Below the pieces are notes generated by a model. That model searched no databases, was not told the origin of the DNA, and saw nothing but the letters and a program-made list of their open reading frames with translations. The position numbers and the translations under genes were made by a program. This document shows, one piece after another, positions 34,198 to 46,821 of a DNA stretch of 64,000 nucleotides (positions are counted from its first letter, which is position 1; each line of letters starts with the position of its first letter). The DNA comes from Ilex aquifolium (Eukaryota; Streptophyta; Magnoliopsida; Aquifoliales; Aquifoliaceae), in contig OX637402.1 of assembly GCA_951799425.1 (NCBI GenBank), forward strand, positions 6,972,001-7,036,000, in the 5' to 3' direction.

Positions 34198-35624
34198 TGA
34201 TGAGTGCACGAAAATGCATTTTAAATACGCTATTATTGGATTAAAATGCTAAAATGTGAATAGAAATAGTTAGATATAATTTATATTATTGAATTTAATA
34301 TCTATTCACATTAAGATATATTTGAGCATGATTTTAAAAATATTTTAAATCATAAATATTGCATTATTGGTTGGTGAGAGATAATTTACAATTGGGCTTT
34401 ACACTTAACATTTTTGGAACTTTACTATTCGACTTTATATTTGTTTTTATTTTGATGGCAGCCGCAAGGAGTAAAATGCATAGCAACATATATATAGGTG
34501 AAGGAGTCAACATGCAATACGACTCTTATTTGAATTAAAGGATTACACATGGGCCCTTTTGATTGTATGAAAGACTTTGACTTGGTAAAAAGGCTGGAGC
34601 TGATGCCGCAAGGCTAGAAAGGATTTGGCATAAGCTGGCATGGAACTACATGCAACTGTCACGTGGGACCCAGCACTCAATAGATTTGGGCTTTATCCTT
34701 CTCAAAATACATGCGGTTTGGACTTTAGAGGCTAGAATAAAACATGAGGAAAGGGAGAGTTGAGGGGATTTTTTTATTTCTTTTTTGGGGTTGGAGACAA
34801 AAGAGGAGGCGGTTGTTTTTTGGCTTAGTGCGGATGCAGATCAGGGAGGAGGAGAAAATTTCCAATGACCGCTATTTTGCTCTACTTTCCGGGAGATTTT
34901 TGTTGTCCACTATATTTATGGGTAACTAAATTCTCAGGTAGGGCGAGGGATGAACTTGCAAAGTAGATGATTTTTTTTATTTATTTTTTATTTATGTTTT
35001 TAATTTTCAATTACTAAAACTTTTTTTTTTTCATCATTCTCAATTCAATGTTGATGTTTTCTTCTCCGAATAATCATAGAATTTATTTTGTCTATGGATT
35101 CAGTCATGCTTTTTCTATTGAATGGATTAGTTCTTTAACTATGTTTGGATCAATTATTTATCTATATTAATTTAATTCTTTATTGCAATATCGCTTCTTG
35201 AGTATATTATCGTCGTTGGACTTTTTCAATAGTGATAATAATTTACGTATTTTAAAAGTGGTGAATGATTTTTCAAAGGGTTACATTTGGTTTAATCTTG
35301 GTTTATAAATCTATACCGTCTGATTGGGAATTTTGGGAATTGAATTCCCAATAGAGTTATTCAATGAATTAAGAATAATTAAAATACCAGATTTGTGCAA
35401 GGGATTCCCAACGCTTTACTGTTTGTCAAATTTGAGTACTTTTTCCGTTAGTCACTTTGCTTCACTTTAATTTTCATTTAAAATTAATCTTTGTTCTCCA
35501 ATAATCATTTAATATTTTTCTTTAGTTTCTTTGTTCCTTTTACTATTCTTTTAGTTTGTCTCTCTCTGGACTCGACACCCCAAAGGTGTGCTACAACTAC
35601 CGCAATATTCTTTGAGCGTAATCA
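34198..35624 (+). repeat. 5' LTR of element C
   Basis: 1427 bp. Begins TGATGAGTGC and ends GTAATCA, giving TGAT/ATCA ends. The first 366 bases match 42781-43146. Confidence 0.85.
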
Positions 35625-35629
35625 AATTT

Positions 35630-35648
35630 TGGCATCGTTGCCGGGGAG
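35630..35648 (+). other. Primer binding site of C (tRNA-Asp type)
   Basis: TGGCATCGTTGCCGGGGAG, two mismatches to the tRNA-Asp 3'-end complement, five bases after the LTR. Confidence 0.85.
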
Positions 35649-35798
35649 ATGGTAGAAGAATTGCTAGATAGTTTTTCTTTTCAACAGTTTGTAAAGGCGG
35701 TAACTTCGGTCCTTCTTTTAGCTTGCTGCATTAGTATTATTATTATTTTTTGCTTTTATTTATAGTATTTTTATTCTTTTAGTATTCTGCTGTCTTGC

Positions 35799-37381
35799 AT
35801 GCACAGATATAGAGACACCTTGGGTAGATTTGCTTGTAGGCCTGTGGTAGAGTTAGAATCATATTTTTTAAATCCTTTATTTCACAATCCATCGAGTCCC
35901 GAAGAAATGAGTGAACACGAAGAACAGCCCATTAGAACTTTCATGATTACCTCCACCCTACACGCACAACCACACCATCATGCATCATGTTTCTAGCTAA
36001 TACTCGCCAACTAGATTTTAAGCAAGGATGATACAGTTACTCCCTAATTTTCATAGCTTGGAAAATGAAAATTCATATGTGTACATTAGGGAGTTTGAGG
36101 AAGTAGTTGCGACTTTTCATAGTCAAAATGCAATTGATGACGTTGTGAGACTTAAGTTCTTTCCTTTCTCTTTGAAGGATAGAGCTAAGAGTTGGATATA
36201 CTCGCTGAGACCACGATCTATTGGGTCATGGAGTGAGATGACTCAGGTCTTCTTTAATAAATATTTCCCCCAACATAAGACAAACGCTTTAAAAAGGCAA
36301 ATCTCCACCTTTGCACAAAAGGACAGTGAGACTTTGTATCAGTCTTGGGAGAGATTTAAGGAGTTCTTGAGTGTGTCCTCACCATCGGTATGAGAATTGG
36401 CGCTTAGTGAGCTATTTTTATGAGGGACTTACACCTAGAGAGCGCCAATTTGTGGAGATGATGTGTAATAGTAAGTTCTTACAGAAAGATCCTGATGAGG
36501 CCATAGAATACCTCAATGAGCTTGCTGAAAAAGCTCACACTTGGACTGGACCTAGTGGTACTAAAAGCACAAATAGGTCACGACCTGCAGGAAACCCAAA
36601 TGGTGGTGGAATTTATCATCTCAGGGAGGAGGACAACCTAAAGGCTAAGGTTGAGATGCTCACTAGGGAGCTAGATGTGTTAAAGACTAAGGACTTAAAG
36701 CCAACACACGTGGCTAATCATGCAGAGTCTTTTGCACCATGTTTTGTGTGTGGCGGGGTAGATCACCTCGCCCAAGAATGTCCCACACTTGCTGAGATGA
36801 GAGGGATGTATGAGGAACAATGTAATGCCTTAGGTATGTACAAGAAGCCTTTTACACCTTACTTTGATACCTATAATCCGGGGTGGCGCAATCACCCCAA
36901 TTTTAGCTGGAAGTCTAAAAACCAACCGCCTGCACAACCCCCTAGATCATATCCTGCACCTTAACATGCACCTTCATCTTCTAGGAGTCCTTTAGAAGAC
37001 ATTTTGCATGCTTTTATTGAGGCACAGGGTAGGACTAACCAAAAGTTTGAATCTTTGATTACGCAGGCTGTTGAAGAAAACAAAGAGATAAAGAGCTAAG
37101 TGTCAAAATTGATAAGCTCCTTGAGTGTGAATGAGCGAGGTAAGTTCCCTTCTCAAGCTCAGTCCGCACCCCATGGTCAACACATGGCGCAAGAGAATTT
37201 GAAGGATGTGAATGCCATTATGACACAAAGTGGTAATTCATTACACATCCCAAAAACGAACAAATCAGAGTATGTGGAAAAGGATCAAGATAGTAGTGAT
37301 GTCGAGCTCCCCAAGGAATCTGAGGTGACAAAGAGTCTTGTTAAGGTACCATACCCTCAAGCTTTAAAATCAAGCAAGTGA
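35799..37381 (+). pseudogene. gag: C gag, broken
   Basis: The start region MHRYRDTLGRFACRP (35799) is frameshifted near 35950-36000. The capsid follows at 36028-36393 (MIQLLPNFHSLENENS, LKFFPFSLKDRAKSWI, FFNKYFPQHKTNALKR) and shifts frame again near 36380. The next frame, 36371-36964, covers the rest of capsid (FYEGLTPRERQFVEMM) and a CX2CX4HX4C knuckle, CFVCGGVDHLAQEC. Stops at about 36962 and 37097 interrupt the Pro-rich tail, which reads on to 37381. The product would have formed the particle and bound the RNA. It cannot be made whole. Confidence 0.85.
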
Positions 37382-37444
37382 ACTCTGGATCCTAACAATG
37401 AAATCCTAGAGAATCTAAGACAGGTAAAAATCAATCTTCCTCTT

Positions 37445-39380
37445 TTGCATGTGATTAAACAAGTTCCTACTTATGGAAAAGTTCTCAAGGATTTGTGTAC
37501 AGTTAAGAGGAAGCACCATGTGAAGAAGACAACGTTCCTGACAGAGCAAGTTAGTGCTCTAATTGAGCAGTGGATTCCTCCCAAGCACAAGGATCCTAGT
37601 TGTCCAACCATGGAGTGCAACATTGGAAATCATGATTTTGGGCAAGTTTTGCTAGATTTAGGAGCTAGTGTGAATCTAATGTCATATTCTATTTATTTGT
37701 AGTTGGGGTTGGGAGAAATCAAACCAACCACTGTGGTATTGCAATTGGCTGACCGTTTAGTCAAAGTACATCGGGGTGTGGTAGAGGATGTTCTAATTCA
37801 AATTGAACAAATTTTATTATCCTATTGATTTACTATCCTTGACACTAGCTCTGTTGTTGATACTACTTCTAAAATTCCTTTGATTTTAGGTAGGCCTTTT
37901 CTTGCCAATGCTAATGCTCTTATTAATTGCAAGAATGGGCTCATGAAGCTGTCTTTGGGAAACATGACTCTAGAGGTGAATATTTTCCATATTGCAAAAC
38001 AGCCAGAACATGATAACGAGAGCCACCAGACATACATGATCGACTCACTCATGGATAGGGGAGTTTCTATAGCTCATGATTTTGATCCCCTTGAGTATTT
38101 TCTTGTTCATTCTGAGTTTGATTCTACCAGTGATCCATCTAAAGTAGTTGATATTTGTGCTATTTTTTATAGGACTTAGGACTATGGCACTCGGGCATGG
38201 CAATCGAAGTTTGAAAAGTTGCTTGAGAATGGTGAAAAAGGAATTCCTTCAAGTGTGGAAGCACCCAAAGTTGAATTGAAGCCTCTACCTAAGGGTTTAA
38301 AGCATGTTTTCCTTGGTCCAGGTGATACTTTTCCTGTTATTATCTCATCTAAATTGTCTGAGTCTCAAGGTGAGAAATTAATCCGGACCCTAAGTGAGCA
38401 TAAGTCAGCCTTAGGTTGGAGCATTGCTGATATAAAAGGTGTTAGTCCCCTGGTCTGTTCTCATAAAATTAATTTGGAGGAAGGAACTAGCCCTCGTAGA
38501 GACCCCCAGTGTAGGCTTAATCCAACTATAAAAGAAGTGGTGAAGAATGAAGTGTTGAAACTATTAGATATAGGAATCATATATCCTATTGCTGATAGTA
38601 AATGGGTAAGTCCTACACAGGTTGTTCCTAAAAATTCAGGTGTTATTGTGGTGAAGAATGACATGGGAGAGTTAGTCCCTACAAAACTTGAAACTGGGTG
38701 GCGGATGTGCATTGATTACAAAAAATTGAATGCTGCCACCTGGAAACACCATGTTCCTCTCCCTTTTATTGATCAAATTCTTGAGCGTGTGGTTGGTCAT
38801 CCTTTCTATTGTTTCTTGGATGGTTATTCTGGGTATTATAAAATTGAAATTGCATTAGAAGACCAGGATAAAACCACTTTCACTTGTCCTTTTGGTACTT
38901 ATGCTTTTTGTAGAATGCCATTTGGATTGTGTAATGCACCTGCTACTTTTCAACGTTGCATGATGAGCATTTTTAGTGACATGGTTGAAAATTGCATGGA
39001 AGTTTTCATGGATGACTTAACTATTTTTGGATCTTCTTTTGATGCATGCTTATTAAATTCAGAGAGTGTTGGCTCATTGTGAGGAGAAGGAATTGGTGTT
39101 GAATTGGGAGAAATGTCATTTTATGGTACCTTCAGGTATTGTCTTAGGGCATATTATTTCTTCTAGGGGGATAGAGGTTGATCAATCTAAGATTGAATTA
39201 ATCTCTAAGTTGCCTACGCCTAGGATAGTAAAGGATATGAGATCCTTTCTTCGTCATGCGGGCTTTTATAGGAGGTTCATACAGAATTTTTCCACCATAT
39301 CTAGACCATTATGTGACCTCCTAGCTAAAGATGCCCATTTTAGTGGACACAAGCTTGTTAAGAGGCCTTTAAAACGCTAA
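37445..39380 (+). pseudogene. pol: C protease and reverse transcriptase, broken
   Basis: The protease site reads LLDLGASVNLMSYS (about 37651-37690), followed at once by a TAG after IYL. A linker segment at 37880-38179 ends in a stop. RT at 38219-39082 shows TGWRMCIDYKKLN, FLDGYSGYYKI, MPFGLCNAPATFQRCMM and catalytic FMDD (EVFMDDLTIFGSSF). It shifts frame near 39065 and continues at 39066-39380 (LNWEKCHFMV, FLRHAGFYRRFI). It would have processed Gag-Pol and copied the RNA. Confidence 0.85.
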
Positions 39381-39381
39381 T

Positions 39382-41132
39382 TGGCAAGCTTACCTCAGCA
39401 CCCATAATGCAGCCCCCTGATTGGACTTTACCTTTTGAGATCATGTGTGATGCTAGTGATTTTGCTGTAGGTGTTGTTCTTTGACAGAGAAGGGAGGGGA
39501 AGCCTTTTGTCATTTACTATGCTAGTAGAACTCTAAATAGTGCTTAGATGAATTACTCCACCATGAAAAAAGAGTTGCTAGCTATAGTGTTTGCTTTGGA
39601 TAAGTTTCGTGCTTACTTAATTGGTTCTCCTATTTTTATTTTCATAGATCATGCAGCCCTTAAGTACCTTCTTACAAATAAGGATGCTAAGGCACGACTA
39701 ATGCAGTGGATTTTACTTTTGCAGGAATTTGACATCACCATCAAAGACAAGAAATGAGTGGAGAATGCAGTGGTTGACCATCTCTCGAGGCTCACATTTG
39801 AGGACACTTCTAACCATCTGCCAATCAGGGATGATTTTCCTGATGAGCATTTACTTTCTTTTACTTCTCTACCATGGTTTGCTCATATTGTGAATTATTT
39901 GGCTGCAGGTGAGATACCGGTGGATTGGAGCGCCCAGGACAAGAGGAAGTTCATGACTGAAGTACGTAATTTCTATTGGGATAACCCTTTTCTTTTCAAA
40001 TACTGTCCTGAGCAAATTTTAAGGCGTTGCATCCCTGATGAGGAGATTGCCAGTGTCTTGGAAATTTTTCACACCCAAGCTTGTGGGGGCCACTTTTCAA
40101 TGAAAAAAACCGCTGTAAAAATTCTACAGTGTGGATTTTATTGGCCCACCTTGTTTAAGGATGCAAACATCTATTGTCGCTCATGTGGAAAGTGTCAAAA
40201 GTTAGGAGTTATGTCCCGTCGTAATATGATGCCCTTAAACCCAATTTTAGTGATTGAAAATTTTTATTGTTGGGGCATTGATTTTATGGGACCATTTCCT
40301 CCTTTTGGATATCAATATATTATTGTGGTAGTATATTATGTGTCAAAATGCGTAGAGGAAGCAGCTTGCAGGAGCAATGATAATAGGAAGATAATTAAAT
40401 TTCTCAAAGAGAATGTGTTATCTGGATTTGGTACACCACGTGCTATCATTAGTGATCGGGGTACGTATTTTTGCAACCGTTCTTTTGAAGTGTTGATGAA
40501 AAAATATGGGGTGGTACATAAGATCTCTACTGCCTACCACCCTTAGACAAGTGGACAGGTAGAACTTGCAAACAAGGAAATTAAGCAAAGATTGGTCTTA
40601 GAGACTAGTTGATGTGCTTTGGGCCTACCGTACAGCTTTCAAAACTCCCTTAGGCATGTCACCCTCTAGGCTTTTTTTTGAAAGCCTTGTCACTTACTTG
40701 TGGAGCTCGAGCATCGAGCCTATTGGGCCATCAAGCATTTCAATTTTGACGTGGGAGAAGCAGGTAAGCTTAGAAAATTTTAGTTGACTGAGTTAGAGGA
40801 GTTGAGAAATGATGCTTATGAGAAATCTAGAATCTATAAGGCTAAAATGAAAGCGTTTCATGATAAAAAAAATTTTGAGAAAAACATTTAAGCCTAATGA
40901 TCCAGTGTTCTTATATGATTCTAGACTTCATAAGCACCTATGAAAACTTAGGTCTAAGTGGGCCGGCCTTTTTGTAGTGAAGAATGTTTTTGAAAATGGG
41001 GCGGGGGAAAAAGAGAATCCTAAGGATGGTCGGATCTTTAAAGTAAATGGTCAACGCCTTAAAGTATTAATTGATAGACAATTTTCGAAAGTGGAAGATA
41101 TTCCACTTGTGGATCTGGTCTATCAACCTTGA
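39382..41132 (+). pseudogene. pol: C RNase H and integrase, broken
   Basis: RNase H begins near 39430 (IMCDASDFAVG) and has stops near 39484, 39546 and 39755. Two fit Gly GGA to TGA and one fits Gln to TAG. Integrase at 39758-40546 shows HTQACGGHF and CRSCGKC, Asp in GIDFMGPF and Asp in ISDRGTYF. A TAG in the YHP-TSGQ word follows, then the catalytic Glu (QVELANKEIK). A short deletion follows near 40590, and the C-terminus reads with frame shifts to a TGA at 41130-41132. Confidence 0.8.
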
Positions 41133-41361
41133 CCACACCACGCAGGTATGTTTTTCTTTTATTTGTTTTGTTTTATTTTTGTTTTTTTTCTTAGTTCCTC
41201 TCTTTTCCTTTTAGTTTGCTGTTGTTTTCTTTGTTTTTGTTTGCAGGTTAGTTTCATTTTGTCAATTCAGGTTACCATCTTTGGTGCTTAGCAAGCTACC
41301 CACGTCACTCATCAGGTGTATTCTACCCTTTTTAGTTACTCCCCATTCAAATTTGATTCTT

Positions 41362-41400
41362 AAACATTGAGGACAATGTTTCATTTAAGTTGGGGGGTGG
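41362..41400 (+). other. Internal polypurine tract of C with perfect hairpin
   Basis: Stem AAACATTG-AGGA-CAATGTTT (41362-41381), then AAGTTGGGGGGTGG (41387-41400), 230 bases after the pol stop. The loop is the same as in A, but the outer stem bases are different and still paired. Confidence 0.8.
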
Positions 41401-42744
41401 TGGTGCAAATTCAATATTTAAAATGCTTGTTGGAACTCTGTGGCATATTTTCATGTGTCAAATGTTTTTAATTTTGCATCACACGTGCATCATATTCACA
41501 TGTGTACTTATTCTCATTCATAGCCATCTTCGTGAATTCACCAAACCCACCATAATCATTTTTTGATAAAGCATTCACAGAACCCCTAATGCACTCATCC
41601 AAGCTTTGGGGTAAGATTGTGGTTTGACACATGTAGCTAGAGAACTTTTTGCTTAAGTATTCATGTGAGTTTTGGAGAGGATTGAGAGCCAACAAATACA
41701 GTAAATTGTGATAAGCATTCATTGATCTTTTGAATTGGGTACTTCTTTTGAGAATATCATTACGTGGTTTGTGGTAAGATGGTGGATATACTGGGGATAT
41801 GACGAAGGTCAACTTAGGATCAACGTTTGAGCCTTTCAAGCTAACCCTTTCCATCGTAGACACTTAGTAGCCAACTTTGAGCCAATAAATACATGTAGCT
41901 TTTTCTTTTCATATGCCTACATTATCCATACCTCTCCACATTGGAGTATAACCTAAACACTGATTTTCCCTACCCTTCTTACTTCCAAGTGTGTTCTAGA
42001 TGTGGAATTCTTTTTTTTTTTTTTGCACGAAAAAAAAGGAGAGAGAGAAAAGGGAAGAACATGAGTTACAAGGTGTTCAAGTGAGTGAACTTCAAAGGCA
42101 AAAATACCAAGTCTGGGTAGAAATATAAAAAAACATTAAAAAAAGAGAAAAAGAAAAAGAGGCATTATTCGATGATTTGAAAGGTTGAAGAGTACATCAA
42201 GTGAGAAATGTGGTTTATTAAGAGGTTTAACCAGATTCCCTTTGTATGTACTTGAAAGTTTTTGAATCCTTTTCATTTTTTTTAATAGCCTTGAACCTAA
42301 GCCAAGTTACAACCTTTTGTGTTCACCGTTCTAATCCTAAGTAAGCTTTTGGAAAGCGTGGTGGAAGTCTCATTTGTTAGTGTTCCTATCATAAGATCAA
42401 TGTTTGTTTGTTGCTTGTACATAATTGCCTAATTCCCCATGAGACTGTGTGTACACCCATTGTCAAATCCATAGAGAGAATCTTCGCACTAAACACTTTT
42501 ATACCCATGAGTTATGGAGTTGTACCTTTCGCTTGAGATGTTCTTGATGTTGCATGTGTTAGGGCATTTGGTTAGATGGATATAGTTTGGAACACACACA
42601 CACTCTCTGGATTGCTTTAGGTGGATTGCTCGTGATAGGGTTATTGAATTCCTAAGATTGCTCTGATATATGAATCTGGAAAGTGTGACTTGGTGGCCTT
42701 TGTGTGTGATTTTATTTGGTCTCTTTCATTGTTTCGGCATGAAA
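41401..42744. other. Non-coding spacer of C
   Basis: 1.3 kb without a credible reading frame on the element strand. It includes an A/G-rich stretch (42020-42160) and a short CA run near 42592. No envelope-position ORF is present. Confidence 0.6.
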
Positions 42745-42780
42745 ATTGCTAGGGACTAGCAATGAGTAAGTTGGGGGGTG
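42745..42780 (+). other. Terminal polypurine tract of C with perfect hairpin
   Basis: Perfect stem ATTGCTAG-GGA-CTAGCAAT (42745-42763), then AAGTTGGGGGGTG (42768-42780), directly before the 3' LTR. Confidence 0.8.
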
Positions 42781-43146
42781 TGATGAGTGCGCAAAAGTGC
42801 ATTCTAAATACCGTATTATTGGATTAAAATGCTAAAATGTGAACATAAATAATTAGATATAATTTATATTATCGAATTTAATATTTATTCACACTGAGAT
42901 ATATTTGAGCATGATTTTATAATATTTTAAATCTTAAAAATTTCATTATTGGTTGGTGAGAGATAATTTACAATTGGGCTTTACACTTAACATTTTTGGA
43001 ACTTTACTATTCGGCTTTTTATATTTGTTTTTATTCTGATGGTAGTCGCATGGAGTAAAATGCATAGCAACATAAATATAGGTGAAGGAGTCAACATACA
43101 ATACGACTCTTATTTGAATTAAAGGATTGTACGTGGGCCCTTTTGA
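42781..43146 (+). repeat. 3' LTR of C, truncated
   Basis: Matches 34198-34563 and stops after GGGCCCTTTTGA, where unrelated LTR sequence begins. Confidence 0.85.
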
Positions 43147-43220
43147 ACGCCGCATAACCCGACACCACGGCATAACATCACCTTCACCGGGATCATAAAC
43201 AACACAGAGTTGGGGCAGAG
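43147..43220 (-). repeat. Short S1-like LTR remnant
   Basis: GCCGCATAACCCGACACCA and the following 50 bases match 14321-14384 of S1. It is cut on both sides. Confidence 0.65.
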
Positions 43221-44035
43221 TCTACAAACAAGCAAGTGTTTCTACAAGACATCCAATCATGACATTAAGGATTGAAGAGTAGTCATGAAGATCTAGTCGG
43301 GGTACTTGCCTTGAACCGATAAGTCTTTCTATGCAAGAGTCATCCGTGTCATAGAAAGAGCCCACAGTTATACAAAGTACCTTAGCTTTGCTAGATGCAA
43401 TCAATCATCCAATAAGCAAGAAGAAATAAATGTTAAGCATAAGAACAATGCACAAATATAATTTCCGGATAACTTATACATGCCATTCTCCTCTTACTAA
43501 AGAGTGAATGAGAAACTACTCACTCTTCATGGCTTTGGTAAAGCTAGAAAAGTGGGTGATGCTCATCCCTCCAAGTAGAGGACTTAAAAGATAAAATAAC
43601 AATGAACAAGGAGTCAATCTTTAACAAAGAATGAGTGAATCACGTTCCACCCTTCACGGCTTTGGTAAAGCTCTAAAAAAATGGAAGAGTTTCACTCCTC
43701 TAAGAAAGAAAGAAGCTCAAGCAATGGAAGTGAAGTACATAAACAATAAAAGTAGAAGAAAGCTAGTCACATTTGGAGGGTGGCTTCCTCAACCAAGGAA
43801 TGGAGGGTTGCTTCCTCAACCTAAAGATGAACTAACGTCCTTCTATGCATGTAAGTGAAAGCATAAGCATAAAACTACTTTTATAACAAGCAAAGAGATG
43901 TTGGACTAAAGCCAAACTAATCTCTAAAATAAAGACTTTATACAAGGAAATGCAAGCTAAATCTACAATATGAGTGGGAGTCTAAGCCTCCATCAACCTC
44001 ACTACTTCCTTCCTTAAGCTCTCCAACAATGGGAG

Positions 44036-44043
44036 TATTTATA
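44036..44043 (-). promoter_or_regulatory. TATA box of G
   Basis: The minus strand reads TATAAATA, with the TTCGAA palindrome cluster upstream. Confidence 0.5.
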
Positions 44044-44138
44044 GGCAAGAGGAGGAGACAAGAGGGGGTTAAGGAATAGTGTATGCCGCCCAAGTCCAAG
44101 TGAAAAACCAACTACTCTGCTGCCAATCTGTGGAGAAC

Positions 44139-44502
44139 GTTCGAACGTGAGTTGGCGTTCGAACGTTGTTTATGTTTTTGCTTTATGGTCGTTCGAACGT
44201 TGTCTGCCGTTCGAACGTTTCTTCTGTCTTTGCACTATGGGCGTTCGAACGCCAGATGTGCTCTGATCCTCTCACTCGAGTGATCTGTTGGTCTTCTGTG
44301 ACGTTCAGTTCCACACTCTATGCAGTAGTCTGGTCTTCAACCAACTCAAGTGCACGTTCGAACGTGAGTTGGCATTCGAAAATGATACTCAAGTGCCTCA
44401 GAGCTTCAGAGTCTTCTTTCCTAGCTACAACACGCCTTATCTTAGCAGTTGGGTCTGCTACAGTTCAATGTGGCCTTTCGAACGTGAGTTGGCGTTCGAA
44501 CG
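44139..44502 (-). repeat. CGTTCGAACG palindrome cluster in G
   Basis: About nine palindromes in 360 bases, often in pairs joined by TGAGTTGG (ACGTTCGAACG, TGAGTTGG, CGTTCGAACGTT). The paired unit occurs in recognisable form at 44139-44167, 44354-44380 and 44475-44502. Confidence 0.8.
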
Positions 44503-45055
44503 TTCTGGCTGTGATCCAAGCTTCTCCAATTTTGTGCTCTAGTGTGCTGGTGTTGCATTCAAGTGTGGTACTTGTTGTTCTTGAGTCCTTGTTCAGTTTA
44601 GAGCCTGAAATGACATCACTTAAACTCCATCAAAGTACAGTTAGTCTTAAAACGGCATAGTAATATGTGAAACCCGGGAAAATTTGAAATTTTTCTGAAA
44701 AAGGGCAAAATGGTAATTTGCCATTACTGCACGTATTTGAAATACATATGTTCTAGACCTCGGATGAGGAAACGGAGTGCGTCGTTGGATTCGCAACGCG
44801 AAATCTAGTGACCACCAGAAATTTCGTTGAATTCCGAGATAGTCGGATTTTGCACGTAGTTCGAGACGACTGCGTGGCGATTGACCTTTTAAAGGTCCCC
44901 AAAAACGAGAAATATTAAATTTCCTTAAAATTAAGTTAAAGTTCAAATAAAATTAAATTGAAGTTAAACCGAGATCAAATAAATCGTTTCGGGATAAAAA
45001 TCGGACCCGATTAAGTGGGGGACATGTGGCGCGACTCGGGCCAAGTCTTAAAAAG

Positions 45056-45064
45056 TATAAAAGG
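45056..45064 (+). promoter_or_regulatory. TATA box of D LTR1
   Basis: TATAAAAGG with GTGGCGCGACTCGGG upstream. This promoter would drive body 1. Confidence 0.65.
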
Positions 45065-46821
45065 GGCAAAATATCTGAAAAATCAGATATTCTATACCCA
45101 TTTGGCCGGCTGGTTCAGGCGTGAGAAGAGAGAAAGAGAGAAAATCAATTCTTCAAGTCTTCTCTCTTGGATTCCCGGAGCTCCGTCGCTCGGATCAACA
45201 AGAACCAAGAATTAAAGTTGCTCTACGCGGTGAGGGCTTCGACTACGTACCAAAAACAAGGCGTTTCACCGAATATCCAAGGGTGAAGTTTGGGGAAAGT
45301 CTTGGTTTTTGAGTGATTTTGGTGTATAGAGATTGCCTACATCTCTATTGAGGTAGGGGTTATTCCTATCTTGGATCATTCTACCCTAGGTGTAGCTAGG
45401 TTAAGGATATATATATATATATACATGCATGTGTAATGATGTATATATGTGTTTATGGTTATGAGTATGAAAAGGTGAGCATGAAATTGGTTTAGGCTAG
45501 ATCCTAGTTTAATTTTGATATAAGGATGTTACATGTAATTCATCATATGACTTATGGCTATTGGAGGCATGCTATGTGTTATGAAATGTGCCTTGAAAGT
45601 GTTGGATAAGCATGCTATGAGTTTATACATTGTGCCTATAAGGTGTTTGATAAAATGCTTTGATTGTTTAAATGGTTATTTGATGCCATTGGAATCACAT
45701 GTTTGAATGTGTTATGGATGTGTTGACATATGCTCATTGATATGTTGTTTATGATGGTTTATGGAATTTACATGCTTATGATTTAAATTCCATGGAATGT
45801 GAGGATATGTGTTGATTATTGCTCATGTAGTATACATTACATATTGGGCATGATCATGGCATCACATTCATGGGACAATTGCATGAGTGTTGGTGTGTGG
45901 GAGATGCATAGATTTAATCGACACCTTGTTTGGTGCTTGATATGTGGGCTCGGGAGAAATTGGATCGACGATCCTTTTTGAGTCGCATGTTGCATAAGGA
46001 AAACTTGTGTTGGGTATAGCAAGAAGGGGCATGGCGACTTCCTTGGGTGCAAAACCCTAAACCACTTGGTTGAGTCACTTGGCCGGCGGTGAGATTCCAG
46101 AAAAGTGACACGGTGTACGGAACCGGCGGTGTGATTCCGAAAATCCGTTGCCCAAAGAAAACACAAGGATTTGGTTATAAAAACACCCATTCAATGGGTA
46201 GATTCCAATAATGATCGGATTTCATAACGATCATTGGAAGGATTTTTCCGTCAATAGACGGGTTGCATTACACTTTGGCGTTGCATTGTGTTGTGTGAGT
46301 CGGTGAGGACTCGGGTTGAAATGCATGGGTGAGTGTCACTTCATTCCATGGCATAGCATTGTTGCATTCCATCATAGAATGCATAAGTATGAGAAATGAT
46401 TAATTATATGTTTATGTGATGATTACATGAGCATGTGCATCTAGGGGAAGAGTAACCTCTATAGGTTTATCTCTACTGGGCGTTGTGCTCACCCTATACG
46501 GGAAACAATTTCAGGTGTCGGGTTTACACCGGCGATTGGCTCCCATGGAGAGCATCAAGGGTGAAGGGGGCCTAAGTGCGGCCTTATCTCAAGATTTTGT
46601 AAACCTTTTGTTTTACAATGGTTTATGACATGTAAATTTTGTATAAACAAACTTATTTCATTCCCTTTTTGAATTATATTTGTATGGGATAGATTGTAAT
46701 GGTCGTGTATGGATCTTGTGCAAAATGTAAAAATATAGTTGTACATGTCTTGGATGATGTGGAATTGAGTTAGGATGAATTGGAAATGAAAAATGGAGCA
46801 AGAAAGCAAATCTGGGCAGCA

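Larger units (their letters stand above)
34198..43146 (+). mobile_element. Element C: Athila-type Ty3/gypsy element, decayed, 3' LTR truncated
   Basis: 5' LTR 34198-35624, tRNA-Asp-type primer site, broken gag and pol, internal polypurine tract with hairpin, 1.3 kb spacer without an envelope-position ORF, terminal hairpin and polypurine tract, and 366 bases of 3' LTR. The layout is the same as A, but C lacks the envelope-position ORF. Loss of the LTR end removes any target-site evidence on the right. Confidence 0.9.
43221..44660 (-). repeat. G: LTR-like sequence (minus) hosting element D
   Basis: The minus strand has TATAAATACTCCC at 44043-44031 and, 100-460 bases upstream of it, a cluster of TTCGAA palindromes. 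The continuation across D (62559-62580) ends GTGCTAATCA, the same 10-base terminus as the A LTR, so G is probably an Athila-type LTR about 1.45 kb long. Two diverged ~75 base copies sharing GGCTTTGGTAAAGCT lie at 43504-43583 and 43632-43704. The left edge is uncertain. No gene was found; the open frames here show no family motif. Confidence 0.5.

Noticed and set aside
41468-41863. 131-codon minus-strand frame in the spacer of C
   Set aside because: Wrong strand for the element, no recognisable motif; the spacer in A has no counterpart.
44139-44502. Regularly repeated palindromes that could suggest a CRISPR array
   Set aside because: Spacing is irregular, copies are imperfect, there are no spacers of constant length, and the context is a plant LTR.
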